64,000 bases of DNA, taken from contig NZ_CP134880.1 in NCBI RefSeq assembly GCF_032102965.1, forward strand, positions 3,019,246 to 3,083,245. The letters run 5' to 3'. This DNA comes from Demequina capsici (GTDB lineage: Bacteria > Actinomycetota > Actinomycetes > Actinomycetales > Demequinaceae). Shown in pieces: positions 41,101 to 50,016 of the stretch. Under the pieces are notes generated by a model. That model searched no databases and was not told the DNA's origin. It worked only from the letters and a program-made list of their open reading frames with translations. Position 1 is the first letter of the stretch. Each line of letters starts with the position of its first letter. Made by a program: the position numbers and the translations under genes.

Positions 41101-41949
41101 ATGAACACGCAGCACGAAGCCTCGAACGCCCTGGTGGAGGCCCACCTTGCGCTCGTCGGCTACAACGTCAACGAGGTCCTGGCCCGGGTCCCCTCGCATG
41201 TCGCCCGCGCCGACCTGATGTCCGCAGGAGCCCTGGCGCTCGTCCGTGCTGCCCGATCGTTCGACGAGTCCAAGGGCGTGCCCTTCGCCCGCTACGCGTC
41301 GCTCCGCATCCGCGGCGCGCTCGTCGACGAGCTCCGGTCGATGGACTGGGTCTCCCGCGGAGCCCGCCGCCGCGCACGCGAGACCTCCGAGGCCACCGAG
41401 CGGCTCGCCGCCCAGCTGGGCCGCACCCCCACCCGGGTGGAGGTCGCGCAGGCTCTCGGAGTGTCCGTGGAGGAGGTCGACGCCGCCCGCGTCGACGCCG
41501 ACACCCGCGTGCTGTCGTCCGACGCCTTCGACGGTGCCGTGTCGGACATGGTGGTCGACTCCACCACCGGCCCGCTCGACGCGCTGGTGGGCGCGGAGCA
41601 GGTCGAGTACCTGCGCGCCGGCATCGCGTGCCTCCCGGAGAAGCTGCGCTACGTCGTCGAGCAGCTGTTCTTCGAGGACCGTCCCGTGGTGGAGCTCGCC
41701 GAGGAGATGGGCGTGACCCGCTCCCGCGTCAGCCAGCTGCGCACCGAGGCCCTCGCGCTTCTCAAGGACGGGCTCAACGCCAACCTCGAGCAGGATGCCG
41801 CCCCCGCCGTGGACCCCGCCGAGGGCGTCGCCGAGCGTCGCCGCAAGGCGTACTACGCAGCCATCGCCGCACGCGCCGCGGAGACCCGTGGCGCCGCCGC
41901 CGTGGCGCCGACGCTCGACGCGATGGTCGGCATCCGCGCGGCCTCCTGA
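41101..41949 (+). CDS. fliA: Flagellar RNA polymerase sigma factor FliA/WhiG family
   Basis: A 282-residue sigma-28-type factor directing RNA polymerase to late flagellar genes. Region 2 (FDESKGVPFARYASLRIRGA, then LVDELRSMDWVSR), region 3 (LGRTPTRVEVAQALGVSVEE) and region 4 (VVELAEEMGVTRSRVSQLRT) are all present. About 40 extra C-terminal residues follow. No anti-sigma FlgM was found in the window. ATG 41101 is chosen; the open frame extends upstream without a good start. Confidence 0.92.
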   Translation: MNTQHEASNALVEAHLALVGYNVNEVLARVPSHVARADLMSAGALALVRAARSFDESKGVPFARYASLRIRGALVDELRSMDWVSRGARRRARETSEATERLAAQLGRTPTRVEVAQALGVSVEEVDAARVDADTRVLSSDAFDGAVSDMVVDSTTGPLDALVGAEQVEYLRAGIACLPEKLRYVVEQLFFEDRPVVELAEEMGVTRSRVSQLRTEALALLKDGLNANLEQDAAPAVDPAEGVAERRRKAYYAAIAARAAETRGAAAVAPTLDAMVGIRAAS

Positions 41950-41978
41950 GCCTCGCGCCAGGTCGATCGCAGAAATCC

Positions 41979-42005
41979 TCAACACCCCACCGCTCCACCC
42001 GATAG
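41979..42005 (+). promoter_or_regulatory. Candidate FliA promoter of fliC
   Basis: TCAA (41979-41982), 15 bases, then CCCGATAG (41998-42005). This fits the sigma-28 consensus in form and spacing. Transcription from about 42012 would give a leader of roughly 55 bases that includes the GGA hairpin. Confidence 0.7.
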
Positions 42006-42018
42006 GGGGGGGTGTGCA

Positions 42019-42059
42019 CCCACGGATGGGCGCCACCACCGAGCCGACTTCATGGAGGA
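42019..42059 (+). promoter_or_regulatory. Candidate CsrA-binding sites in the fliC leader
   Basis: CCCA-CGGA-TGGG (42019-42030) forms a small hairpin with GGA exposed in the loop, the form preferred by CsrA. A second GGA pair lies in the ribosome site GGAGGA (42054-42059). Bacillus hag has two such sites, one over the Shine-Dalgarno. The presence of fliW supports the idea; csrA lies outside the window. Confidence 0.5.
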
Positions 42060-42066
42060 AAACATC

Positions 42067-43233
42067 ATGGCTCTCTCAGTTCAGAACAACGTTGCGGCGC
42101 TCAACTCGTACCGCAACCTGTCCGCCACGCAGAACAAGCTCAGCAGCTCGCTCGAGAAGCTGTCGTCCGGCTACCGCATCAACCGCGCCGCGGATGACGC
42201 TGCCGGCCTCGCGATCTCCGAGGGCCTGCGTTCGCAGATCGGTGGCCTCAAGGTCGCCGTCCGCAACTCCCAGGACGGCATCTCGGTCGTCCAGACCGCT
42301 GAAGGTGCGCTGAACGAGTCGACCTCGATCCTGCAGCGCATGCGCGACCTGTCGGTGCAGGCCTCGAACGACGGCGGCCTGAGCTCGGACGCCAAGGACA
42401 ACATCCAGTCCGAGATGAGCCAGCTGAAGGACGAGCTGACCCGCATCTCCGACACGACGTCGTTCAACGGCACCAAGCTGCTCGACGGCTCGTACTCGGG
42501 CAAGTTCCAGGTCGGCGCCAACGCCGGCGAGACCATCTCGGTGGGCATCAGCACCTCGATGTCGGCCAAGGGCCTCGGCGTGGACGGCGTGGACGTCACC
42601 AGCTCCACCGCGGGCCTCGACGTCACGACGGTCGCGACCACCGACGGCACCGCCGGCAAGGTCACGATCGGCTCCACCACCGACTTCACCAAGTCGGAGG
42701 GCTTCGACTCGCTCAACGGCACCATCTCGATCGGTGACAAGTCGCTCGACCTGTCCACCGTCAAGTTCGACTCCGGCTCGACCGCGGCGCAGCGCCTCGC
42801 TGCCGTGCAGTCGGCCGTGGACGCCAAGTTCGGCAACGCCGGCGACGCGACCTCGATGACGGTGTCCGCCACCGCGACCGGCCTCGTGTTCACCCAGGAC
42901 GCGGGCCCCGCCACGGCGACCGCCGCCAACTCGATCACCGGCACCCAGGCCTCGGGCGCCTCGGTCGCGATCGGCAAGATCGACGACGCCATCTCCACGG
43001 TCTCCACGCAGCGCGCGAACCTCGGTGCTGTGCAGAACCGCTTCGACCACACCATCGCGAACCTCAACGTGGCGGTCGAGAACCTCACCTCGTCGGAGAG
43101 CCGCATCCGCGACACCGACATGGCGTCCGAGATGGTGAACTTCACCAGCCAGCAGATCCTGTCGCAGGCCGGCACGGCGATGCTCGCTCAGGCGAAGTCC
43201 ATCCCGCAGGGCGTCCTGCAGCTCCTGCAGTAA
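42067..43233 (+). CDS. fliC: Flagellin
   Basis: A 388-residue filament protein. The conserved N-terminal D0/D1 helices (VQNNVAALNSYRNLSATQNK, SSGYRINRAADDAAGLAISE) and C-terminal helices (MASEMVNFTSQQILSQAGTA, LAQAKSIPQGVLQLLQ) enclose a Ser/Thr/Gly-rich variable domain (about 170-290), the surface-exposed part. The ribosome site is AGGA, 7 bases before ATG 42067. It is a single-gene unit between a sigma-28-type promoter and hairpins. Confidence 0.97.
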   Translation: MALSVQNNVAALNSYRNLSATQNKLSSSLEKLSSGYRINRAADDAAGLAISEGLRSQIGGLKVAVRNSQDGISVVQTAEGALNESTSILQRMRDLSVQASNDGGLSSDAKDNIQSEMSQLKDELTRISDTTSFNGTKLLDGSYSGKFQVGANAGETISVGISTSMSAKGLGVDGVDVTSSTAGLDVTTVATTDGTAGKVTIGSTTDFTKSEGFDSLNGTISIGDKSLDLSTVKFDSGSTAAQRLAAVQSAVDAKFGNAGDATSMTVSATATGLVFTQDAGPATATAANSITGTQASGASVAIGKIDDAISTVSTQRANLGAVQNRFDHTIANLNVAVENLTSSESRIRDTDMASEMVNFTSQQILSQAGTAMLAQAKSIPQGVLQLLQ

Positions 43234-43242
43234 TCCGGAAGG

Positions 43243-43321
43243 CGGCCCCCGACCTGGTCGGAGGCCGTCCCACGGATCGCCGCGCGGCGCCGGCCTCGCT
43301 TCCACGAGCAGGGCCGGCGCC
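43243..43321 (+). terminator. Two hairpins after fliC
   Basis: A near-perfect hairpin at 43243-43267 (CGGCC...GGCCG around CCGACC-T-GGTCGG) and a perfect 10-bp stem GGCGCCGGCC (43286-43295) / GGCCGGCGCC (43312-43321) lie between fliC and fliD. One or both should end the abundant flagellin transcript. Confidence 0.7.
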
Positions 43322-43373
43322 GTCGGCGCAGCATCACCAAGTGGACAGGCTCATTTGAGAGGAGGCCGGACGC

Positions 43374-44756
43374 ATGTCGACCACGGGTATCGACGGGATC
43401 ATCTCCGGCTTGGACACGACCTCGATCATCACGTCGCTCATGAAGCTCGAGGCGCAGCCGCAGACGCTGCTCTCCAACAAGAAGAGCGACGCCGAGAGCG
43501 TGCTGTCGGCGCTCCAGTCGATCAACGTCAAGGTCGCCTCGCTCACCTCCGCCGCGAAGAGCGCCGCGGACCCCGCGAGCTGGAAGAGCTACGCGGCCAC
43601 CTCGTCCAGCTCCGCCGTGACCACCACCGCGGGCACCACCGCCACCGCAGGCTCGCTCACCTTCACGGTCGGCGCCGTCGCCACCTCGCAGGTGTCGCTG
43701 ACGGCCGCCGCCGTCGACGGCGCGAGCCTGGTCGCGCAGAACCCGCCGCAGCTCACCTTCCTCAAGGATGACGGCAGCTTCGTGACCGTCTCCCCCGCGT
43801 CCAACAGCCTCGCCGACATCACGGCCGCCATCAACGCCTCCGATGCGGGCGTGACCGCCACGAAGGTGCAGGTCTCGGGCGGCTCGAATCCCACCTACCG
43901 CCTCCAGTTCACGTCGACCGCGACGGGCACCGCCGGCTCCTTCCAGCTGTACGAGGGCGATCAGGCCGCGGTCGAGGCGGGCACAGCGACCCGCCTCGAC
44001 TCGACCGTCACCACCGCCGCGACCGACGCGAGCATCACCCTGTACGCGGGCACCGCCGCCGAGCAGACCTACACCCAGTCGTCGAACACCTTCACCGGCC
44101 TGATGACCGGCGTGGACGTGTCGCTCAGCTCCGCCGTGGCCGCAGGCACCTCCGTGACGGTCACCGTCGCGCCGAACGCCAGCGCCGTGCAGAGCCTCGC
44201 GAGCAGCCTGGTCACGAACCTCAACACGATCCTCGGCGACATCACGTCGTTCACCAAGTCGGGCACCAGCACCAACTCCAACGGCGACAGCATCATCACC
44301 GCAGGCACGCTCGGCGGCGACAGCGCCATCCGGAACCTCCAGTCCGCGCTCACCCAGGCCGCCAGCTACCCGATCGATGGGGTGTCGCCGTCCAAGTACG
44401 GCATCTCCATCAGCTCCGACGGGACGTTCGCGTTCGATGCCGACAAGTTCGCGTCCGCGCTCGCGTCCGACCCCGACGGGACCGCGTCGTTCGTGCAGGC
44501 GCTGTCCGCGCGCATCCAGACCACCTCGGACTCGTTCTCCAACGCGACCACCGGCACGCTCACGCTCAAGGTCAACGCGGAGCAGAGCACGATCAACGAC
44601 CTCTCGGACCAGATCGCCAACTGGGACATCCGGCTGGCGTCGCGTCAGGAGACGCTGCAGAAGCAGTTCACCGCGATGGAGGCCGCGCTGTCGACGCTCC
44701 AGTCGCAGGGGGACTACATCACGCAGCAGATCAACTCGCTGAACTCGAGCAACTAG
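43374..44756 (+). CDS. fliD: Flagellar filament cap protein FliD
   Basis: A 460-residue HAP2 that folds flagellin at the filament tip. The N-terminal motif is GIDGIISGLDTTSIITSLMK and the C-terminal coiled coil ends QETLQKQFTAMEAALSTLQS and DYITQQINSLNSSN. The middle is repetitive in Thr/Ala/Val. GAGGAGG ribosome site. fliS follows after 12 bases. Confidence 0.95.
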   Translation: MSTTGIDGIISGLDTTSIITSLMKLEAQPQTLLSNKKSDAESVLSALQSINVKVASLTSAAKSAADPASWKSYAATSSSSAVTTTAGTTATAGSLTFTVGAVATSQVSLTAAAVDGASLVAQNPPQLTFLKDDGSFVTVSPASNSLADITAAINASDAGVTATKVQVSGGSNPTYRLQFTSTATGTAGSFQLYEGDQAAVEAGTATRLDSTVTTAATDASITLYAGTAAEQTYTQSSNTFTGLMTGVDVSLSSAVAAGTSVTVTVAPNASAVQSLASSLVTNLNTILGDITSFTKSGTSTNSNGDSIITAGTLGGDSAIRNLQSALTQAASYPIDGVSPSKYGISISSDGTFAFDADKFASALASDPDGTASFVQALSARIQTTSDSFSNATTGTLTLKVNAEQSTINDLSDQIANWDIRLASRQETLQKQFTAMEAALSTLQSQGDYITQQINSLNSSN

Positions 44757-44768
44757 GACGCCGAGCAC

Positions 44769-45188
44769 ATGAACGGATACACCGCAGCCCGCACCCGCTA
44801 CGTCGACAACGCCGTCTCGACTGCCAGCCCGGCGACGCTCCTCGTCATGCTCTACGATCGCCTGCTGCGCGACCTGGAGCGCGGCGAGCTCGCGTTCCGG
44901 GAGGGCATGCGGAGCGAGGGCAGCGCGCAGCTGCTCCACGCGCAGGACATCGTCACCGAGCTGGCCAGCACGCTGGACGTGGACGCCTGGGACGGCGGAC
45001 CCCAGCTGATGTCGCTGTACAACTACCTGGCCACCTCCCTGGTCGAGGCGAACATCGCCGCGGACCCGGACAAGGTCGCTGCCTGCAAGGGCATCGTCGA
45101 GCCGCTTCACGCCGCGTGGGAGCAGGCCGCCCGGCAGGCCGCAGAGGCCGCTCCCGACCGGGCTGTCGGAGACCTGGGCGTCGCATGA
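44769..45188 (+). CDS. fliS: Flagellin export chaperone FliS
   Basis: A 139-residue helical chaperone with the FliS signature ASPATLLVMLYDRLLRDLER near residue 20 and LMSLYNYLATSLVEANI near 79. It caps the flagellin C-terminus before export. It overlaps the following small gene by ATGA. Confidence 0.94.
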   Translation: MNGYTAARTRYVDNAVSTASPATLLVMLYDRLLRDLERGELAFREGMRSEGSAQLLHAQDIVTELASTLDVDAWDGGPQLMSLYNYLATSLVEANIAADPDKVAACKGIVEPLHAAWEQAARQAAEAAPDRAVGDLGVA

Positions 45189-45505
45189 CTACCGTGGACG
45201 TCGACTGGAACGCCGCCTGGGAGCGCACCCTCACCGAGCTGGAGATCGACGTCGCGCAGGCCGAGGCGCTGCTGACCGCCTCTCACCGTGATGTCGCGCT
45301 TCGCGCCACGCCGTGGACGCCTCCCGAGCTGCCGCCGCTGCCGGCCAGCATGCTGGAGCGCGCCCGCACCCTCCTGGACCGGCAGCTGAAGGTCTCGCAG
45401 CAGCTCGCCGACGCCGCGAGGGAGTCGCGTCGGCACAGCCGCGCGGTCGCGCATCTCAAGGTCGGCACGCCCCCGGTGCCCGTCTACATCGACGCCCCCG
45501 CCTGA
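45185..45505 (+). CDS. Small flagellar protein after fliS, FliT-like position
   Basis: A 106-residue protein with two probable helices (WERTLTELEIDVAQAEALLT and LERARTLLDRQLKVSQQLAD) split by a Pro-rich loop (ELPPLP). FliT, the FliD chaperone, usually occupies this slot, and size and helical content fit, but the sequence does not show a clear FliT signature. It is coupled to fliS by a 4-base overlap. Confidence 0.65.
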   Translation: MTTVDVDWNAAWERTLTELEIDVAQAEALLTASHRDVALRATPWTPPELPPLPASMLERARTLLDRQLKVSQQLADAARESRRHSRAVAHLKVGTPPVPVYIDAPA

Positions 45506-45589
45506 CTGTCGCGGTCCCCGCGCACCGGTCCTCCCGGCACGACGGCGTGAGGTTCCTCACTTCTTCGTGAAATACCTCGCAAGAAACCT

Positions 45590-45615
45590 TCACACCCGCC
45601 CCCCGGTGACGATGG
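45590..45615 (+). promoter_or_regulatory. Possible FliA promoter of the flgB operon (14-base spacer)
   Basis: TCAC (45590-45593), 14 bases, then GACGATGG (45608-45615). It resembles the flgN and fliC sites, but the spacing is one base short. flgB starts 75 bases downstream. Confidence 0.4.
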
Positions 45616-45690
45616 GCCCGGCGAGCACGGATCGCTCGACGACTTGGCCACGGATCGGCCCCGCAACCATGTGGGAAGGGTGGCTACGCC

Positions 45691-46032
45691 GTGTTCGGAT
45701 CCGTGAGCTTCGATGCGATGTCCTCCGCGCTCGACGCGCTGTCTCTGCGTCAGCAGACGATCGCCGACAACATCGCGAACGTCCAGACGCCCGGCTACCA
45801 GGCACGCCGCGTCGCGTTCGAGGACGCCTTGAAGAGCGCGGTCGCGCGTGGATCAGGCCAGGTGAGCGCCACCGTCGGCGTCTCCGTCGAGCCGACCCGT
45901 GAGGACGGCAACAACGTCAACCTGGACACCGAGACGGTGTCCAACATCGACACGGGCCTGCGCTACCAGCTCGCCTCCCAGGCGATGAGCAACGAGTTCA
46001 GCCAGCTGCGCACCGCGATCGGGAACGCCTGA
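45691..46032 (+). CDS. flgB: Flagellar basal-body rod protein FlgB
   Basis: A 113-residue proximal rod protein with the family motif LRQQTIADNIANVQTPGYQA near residue 19 and the C-terminal helix LASQAMSNEFSQLRTAIGN. Start is GTG 45691. It heads an eleven-gene run (flgB to flgE) with mostly one- to eleven-base overlaps. The 185 bases before it hold the possible promoter and nothing else recognised. Confidence 0.94.
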   Translation: MFGSVSFDAMSSALDALSLRQQTIADNIANVQTPGYQARRVAFEDALKSAVARGSGQVSATVGVSVEPTREDGNNVNLDTETVSNIDTGLRYQLASQAMSNEFSQLRTAIGNA

Positions 46033-46433
46033 TGACCACCTTCGGCGCGATCGGGATCGCCGGCTCCGGCCTCAACGTGTACCGGCACTGGCTGGACGCC
46101 GTGTCCGACAACATCGCGAACGTCAACACGGTCCGCTCCACCGACGAGTCCGCATTCCAGGCCCGCTACATCGTCGCGGAGGCGAACGGTGCGGACAACG
46201 GCGGCGGCGTCCACGTCGCGGGGGCGGCGTTCGGCGACGCCGAGGGCCGGCTCGTGTACGAGCCCACCAACCCGCTGGCCGACACCGACGGCTACGTGCG
46301 CTACCCGGACATCGACCTGAGCAGCCAGATGACGCAGCTGATCATGGCCCAGCGCGGCTACCAGGCCAACGCCGCCGTGATCGACCGCGCCAAGGACATG
46401 TACTCCACCGCCCTCACCATCGGGAGGAACTGA
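46032..46433 (+). CDS. flgC: Flagellar basal-body rod protein FlgC
   Basis: A 133-residue rod subunit: GIAGSGLNVYRHWLDAVSDN then IANVNT at the start, and QMTQLIMAQRGYQANAAVID at the end, the paired helices of rod proteins. It joins FlgB and FlgF/G in the axial structure. It starts on the last base of flgB (TGATG). Confidence 0.95.
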   Translation: MTTFGAIGIAGSGLNVYRHWLDAVSDNIANVNTVRSTDESAFQARYIVAEANGADNGGGVHVAGAAFGDAEGRLVYEPTNPLADTDGYVRYPDIDLSSQMTQLIMAQRGYQANAAVIDRAKDMYSTALTIGRN

Positions 46434-46744
46434 TGACGATCCCCGCCATCTCCGCCGTCACCAGCACGGTCGCGCCCAGCAGCTACCTGGCCACGACGCC
46501 CACCCAGTCCACGTCCGCCACCGACGGGGCGTTCGCCAGCACCCTGGCCTCCGCGGTGGACAACGTGCAGGGGCTGCAGTCGAACGCCGACTCGCTGGCC
46601 ATCAAGGCCGTCACGGGTGACCTGGCCGACGTCCACCAGTACACGATCGCCGCGACCGAGGCCTCCGTCACGCTCGAGCTCGCCGCGGCCGTGCGCAACA
46701 AGGCCGTCGACGCCTTCAGCGAGATCATGAGGATGCAGGCCTGA
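46433..46744 (+). CDS. fliE: Flagellar MS-ring/rod adaptor FliE
   Basis: A 103-residue protein linking the MS ring to the rod. The C-terminal half (VHQYTIAATEASVTLELAAA, then VRNKAVDAFSEIMRMQA) is the FliE signature. The N-terminal part is Thr/Ser-rich and variable. One-base overlaps on both sides. Confidence 0.93.
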   Translation: MTIPAISAVTSTVAPSSYLATTPTQSTSATDGAFASTLASAVDNVQGLQSNADSLAIKAVTGDLADVHQYTIAATEASVTLELAAAVRNKAVDAFSEIMRMQA

Positions 46745-48372
46745 TGCCCAAGCAGGTCGCCAGCGCGCTCGAACGTCTGCGTCGCACCGCCGACGGGATG
46801 TCGCTCGCCCAGAAGATCTTCCTCTCCCTGCTCGCAGGGCTGCTCGTCGTCGCCGTCGTCTTCCTCATGCAGTGGACGTCCAAGCCGACCATGGCGCCGC
46901 TGTTCACCAACCTGTCCACCGACGACGCCGCGGCGATCGTCGCCCAGCTCGACTCGTCGGGCGTCCAGTACCAGCTCACCGCCGGTGGGTCCACGATCAT
47001 GGTGCCGCAGGACCAGCTGTACGACACCCGCCTGGCCGTCGCGTCCGCGGGCCTCCCGTCCGATGGCGGCGTCGGCTACGAGCTGCTGGACAACATGTCG
47101 ATGACCAGCTCCGAGTTCCAGCAGCAGGTCACGTACCAGCGGGCGCTCGAAGGCGAGCTGGCGAAGACCATCCAGGCGATGGACGGCGTCGAGACCGCGT
47201 CCGTGAAGCTCGCCATCCCCCAGGACACCGTGTTCGCCGACCAGAAGGACAAGCCGACCGCGTCCGTGTTCGTCGCCACCAAGCCCGGCAGCGCGCTCGG
47301 CACGCAGAACGTCCAGGCGATCGCGAACCTCGTGTCCGCATCGATCGAGGGCATGAGCGCGGACGACGTCGCGGTGATCGGCGCCGACGGCGTGGTCCTG
47401 TCCACCGTGGGCGCGGAGGACTCCTCCATCCAGCAGGCCAGCGCCACCGCCGACTACGAGTCCCGCATCGCGTCGAACGTGCAGCAGATGCTCGACCAGA
47501 TCGTCGGCCCTGGCAACGCCGTGGTCTCCGTCACCGCGGAGCTCGACTACGACCAGACGCAGACCACCAGCGAGACCTTCAGCTCCGACCCCAGCGCCAA
47601 GCCGCTCAGCGAGTCGCAGACCACCGAGGCCTACACGGGCGACGGCAGCAACGCCACCGGCGTGCTCGGCCCCGACAACATCTCGGTGCCCGCCGCCTCG
47701 GCAAGCGCCGGCGCCTACTCCAGCGAGGAGTGGGTGCGCAACAACGCGGTCAACAAGGTCACGGAGATCACGCAGTCCGCGCCCGGCACCGTGCGTCGGC
47801 AGTCCGTCTCCGTCGTCACCAACTCCGCCGTCGCGTCGTCCATCAACCAGGCCGACCTGGAGTCGATGGTGGCCGCCGCCGCCGGCGTGGACACCACCAG
47901 GGGCGACGTCCTGTCCGTCTCCACCATGGCGTTCGACACCACCCAGGCCGACACGGCCGCCGCAGCGATCACCGAGGCGCAGGCCGAGCAGCAGTCCGCC
48001 GCCACCAAGGCCATGATCGTGTCGATCTCGAAGTGGGCGGTCGTCGGCCTGATCGCGCTGGTCCTGATCATCATCGTCATGGTCCGCTCCCGCAGGCGCA
48101 CCAACGACGAGCGCGTCCAGCTCAGCCTCGAGGCGGTCGAGGAGCTCGAGGCGCGCGCCCAGGCCGCGCTCGACGCCCGCTCGCAGGCGCTGATCGACGC
48201 CGCCTCCGCCGAGGCGACCGGCGACCTGTTCGCGCTCGAGGCCGCGCCCGTGCCCGACATGGACTCGGTGGCGCTCGCGATCCGCGAGGAGATCACCGCG
48301 TTCGCCGAGCAGCAGCCTGCCGAGGTGGCCGAGGTGCTGCGCGGCTGGATCAGCTCGGGGGAGCGCCGCTGA
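46744..48372 (+). CDS. fliF: Flagellar MS-ring protein FliF
   Basis: A 542-residue membrane protein forming the MS ring. Membrane helices lie near residues 22-43 (FLSLLAGLLVVAVVFLMQW) and 425-445 (WAVVGLIALVLIIIVMV), with ring-building periplasmic domains between them (YQRALEGELAKTIQAMDGVE, SVKLAIPQ). The C-terminal tail (VALAIREEITAFAEQQPAEV) binds FliG, encoded next. Confidence 0.96.
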   Translation: MPKQVASALERLRRTADGMSLAQKIFLSLLAGLLVVAVVFLMQWTSKPTMAPLFTNLSTDDAAAIVAQLDSSGVQYQLTAGGSTIMVPQDQLYDTRLAVASAGLPSDGGVGYELLDNMSMTSSEFQQQVTYQRALEGELAKTIQAMDGVETASVKLAIPQDTVFADQKDKPTASVFVATKPGSALGTQNVQAIANLVSASIEGMSADDVAVIGADGVVLSTVGAEDSSIQQASATADYESRIASNVQQMLDQIVGPGNAVVSVTAELDYDQTQTTSETFSSDPSAKPLSESQTTEAYTGDGSNATGVLGPDNISVPAASASAGAYSSEEWVRNNAVNKVTEITQSAPGTVRRQSVSVVTNSAVASSINQADLESMVAAAAGVDTTRGDVLSVSTMAFDTTQADTAAAAITEAQAEQQSAATKAMIVSISKWAVVGLIALVLIIIVMVRSRRRTNDERVQLSLEAVEELEARAQAALDARSQALIDAASAEATGDLFALEAAPVPDMDSVALAIREEITAFAEQQPAEVAEVLRGWISSGERR

Positions 48373-49379
48373 TGCCCGCCATGCTCACCGGCACCCAGAA
48401 GGCCGCGCTCGTGCTCATCCAGATGGGGAAGGCGTCCGCCTCGCGCGTCATGTCGCAGATGGACGAGGCCGAGATCGACGCCGTCACCACCGAGATCACC
48501 CGCATGCGGTCCGTGGACGACGAGACGCTCACCGAGGTCTTCAACGAGTTCCGTCGCATGTCCGCAGGCGGAGGCCTGATCGTCCAGGGCGGCTACCAGT
48601 ACGCGCAGAAGCTGCTCGAGGAGACGCTCGGCAAGGAGAAGGCCGCCGAGGTGCTGGAGCGCCTGGCCAGCCGCATCCAGGTGCAGCCGTTCGAGTTCCT
48701 CATGCACGCCGACGCGCGCCAGGTGGTCACCGTGCTGGCCGGCGAGCACCCGCAGACCATCGCGCTCGTGCTCGCGCACCTGCGCCCCGAGCACGCGTCC
48801 GCGATCATGGCGGGCCTCGCCCCCGAGACGCGGGCGATCGTCGCCCACCGGATCGCCCTCATGGGCGGCGCCTCTCCCGACGTCGTGACGCTGGTGGCCG
48901 ACCAGCTCAAGCGCAAGGCGGCGAACCTTCTCACGTCACGCGAGATGACCGCCGTCGGGGGCGTGCAGCCGCTGGTGGAGATCATCAACAAGGCCGACGC
49001 GGCCACCGAGAAGATGATCCTCGAGGGCCTGCAGGAGCAGGATCCCGAGCTCGCCGACCAGATCCGCCAGATGATGTTCGTCTTCGCCGACATCACCCTG
49101 CTCGAGGACCGTGCCATCCAGCTCGTGATGCGCAGCGTCGAGACCATGACGCTCGCCACCGCGCTCAAGGGTGCCGAGGACGCCGTCCGCGACAAGATCC
49201 TGCGGAACATGTCCGAGCGCGCCCGCGAGAACCTCGTGGAGGAGATCGACCTGCTGGGCCCGGTCCGCATCTCCATGGTCGAGGAGGCCCGCTCCCAGGT
49301 GGTCCAGGTGATCCGCGGCCTCGAGGAGGCCGGCGAGATCATGATCAGCCGCGACGGGGAGGACGAGTATGTCGCCTGA
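48372..49379 (+). CDS. fliG: Flagellar motor switch protein FliG
   Basis: A 335-residue rotor protein. GTQKAALVLIQMGKASASRV at the N-terminus binds FliF. EHPQTIALVLAHLRPEHASA is the middle domain. The C-terminal torque helix region contains MFVFADITLLEDRAIQLVM and LKGAEDAVRDKILRNMSERA with its charged residues. It overlaps fliH by 11 bases, so fliH translation depends on it. Confidence 0.96.
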   Translation: MPAMLTGTQKAALVLIQMGKASASRVMSQMDEAEIDAVTTEITRMRSVDDETLTEVFNEFRRMSAGGGLIVQGGYQYAQKLLEETLGKEKAAEVLERLASRIQVQPFEFLMHADARQVVTVLAGEHPQTIALVLAHLRPEHASAIMAGLAPETRAIVAHRIALMGGASPDVVTLVADQLKRKAANLLTSREMTAVGGVQPLVEIINKADAATEKMILEGLQEQDPELADQIRQMMFVFADITLLEDRAIQLVMRSVETMTLATALKGAEDAVRDKILRNMSERARENLVEEIDLLGPVRISMVEEARSQVVQVIRGLEEAGEIMISRDGEDEYVA

Positions 49380-50016
49380 CGCGCGCGTCTCCGCCTTCGT
49401 CCCCGTGGACCTCGGCGCCCGCCGCCCCACCGACGAGCCCGCCACCGAGGCGAGCGGCCAGCCCGTGGGACACGCCGCAGGGTACGCCGCAGGGTTCGCC
49501 GCAGGCACCCGTGCCGCCGCCGAGTCCGCCGCCACCGACCGCGCCCGTCAGGCCGCCGAGCACGACCGCCGCGAGCTCAACAGGGACGCGTCCATGCGCC
49601 GCGCCCTCGGTGCGCTCGCGGAGGCCATCACCCAGTGGGAGCAGCGCTCCGCGCCCGTGCTCGACAGCGCCGAACGCGCCCTCCACGCCGCCGCCTTCGA
49701 GCTCGCGGAGGCGATCCTCGGCAGCGAGATCGAGCCCGGCCCCCGTTCGGCCCGCACGATCCTCCACCGCGCGCTGTCCGTCCCCGACGACGTGACGCCC
49801 ACCCGGGTGCGCCTCCACCCGTCGGACCTGGAGCACGCCCAGCGCCTGATCGACTCCGGCGACGCGGACCTGCCGGACACGGTGATGCTCATGGCGGACC
49901 CGCACCTCAGCCCGGGCGACGCCATCACCGAGTACGAGGACGGCGTCCTGGACGCCCGCATCGGCACCGCGCTCGAGCGTGCGCGCGCAGCCCTCCTCGA
50001 GGAGGAGCAGTCATGA
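49369..50016 (+). CDS. fliH: Flagellar export ATPase regulator FliH
   Basis: A 215-residue stator of the export ATPase. It has the typical Gly-rich helix repeats (GHAAGYAAGFAAGTRAAAES; GxxxG pattern near residue 34) and a C-terminal V-ATPase E-subunit-like domain. It binds FliI and FliN. Start ATG 49369 lies inside the end of fliG. The Gly repeats are short compared with E. coli. Confidence 0.9.
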   Translation: MSPDARVSAFVPVDLGARRPTDEPATEASGQPVGHAAGYAAGFAAGTRAAAESAATDRARQAAEHDRRELNRDASMRRALGALAEAITQWEQRSAPVLDSAERALHAAAFELAEAILGSEIEPGPRSARTILHRALSVPDDVTPTRVRLHPSDLEHAQRLIDSGDADLPDTVMLMADPHLSPGDAITEYEDGVLDARIGTALERARAALLEEEQS

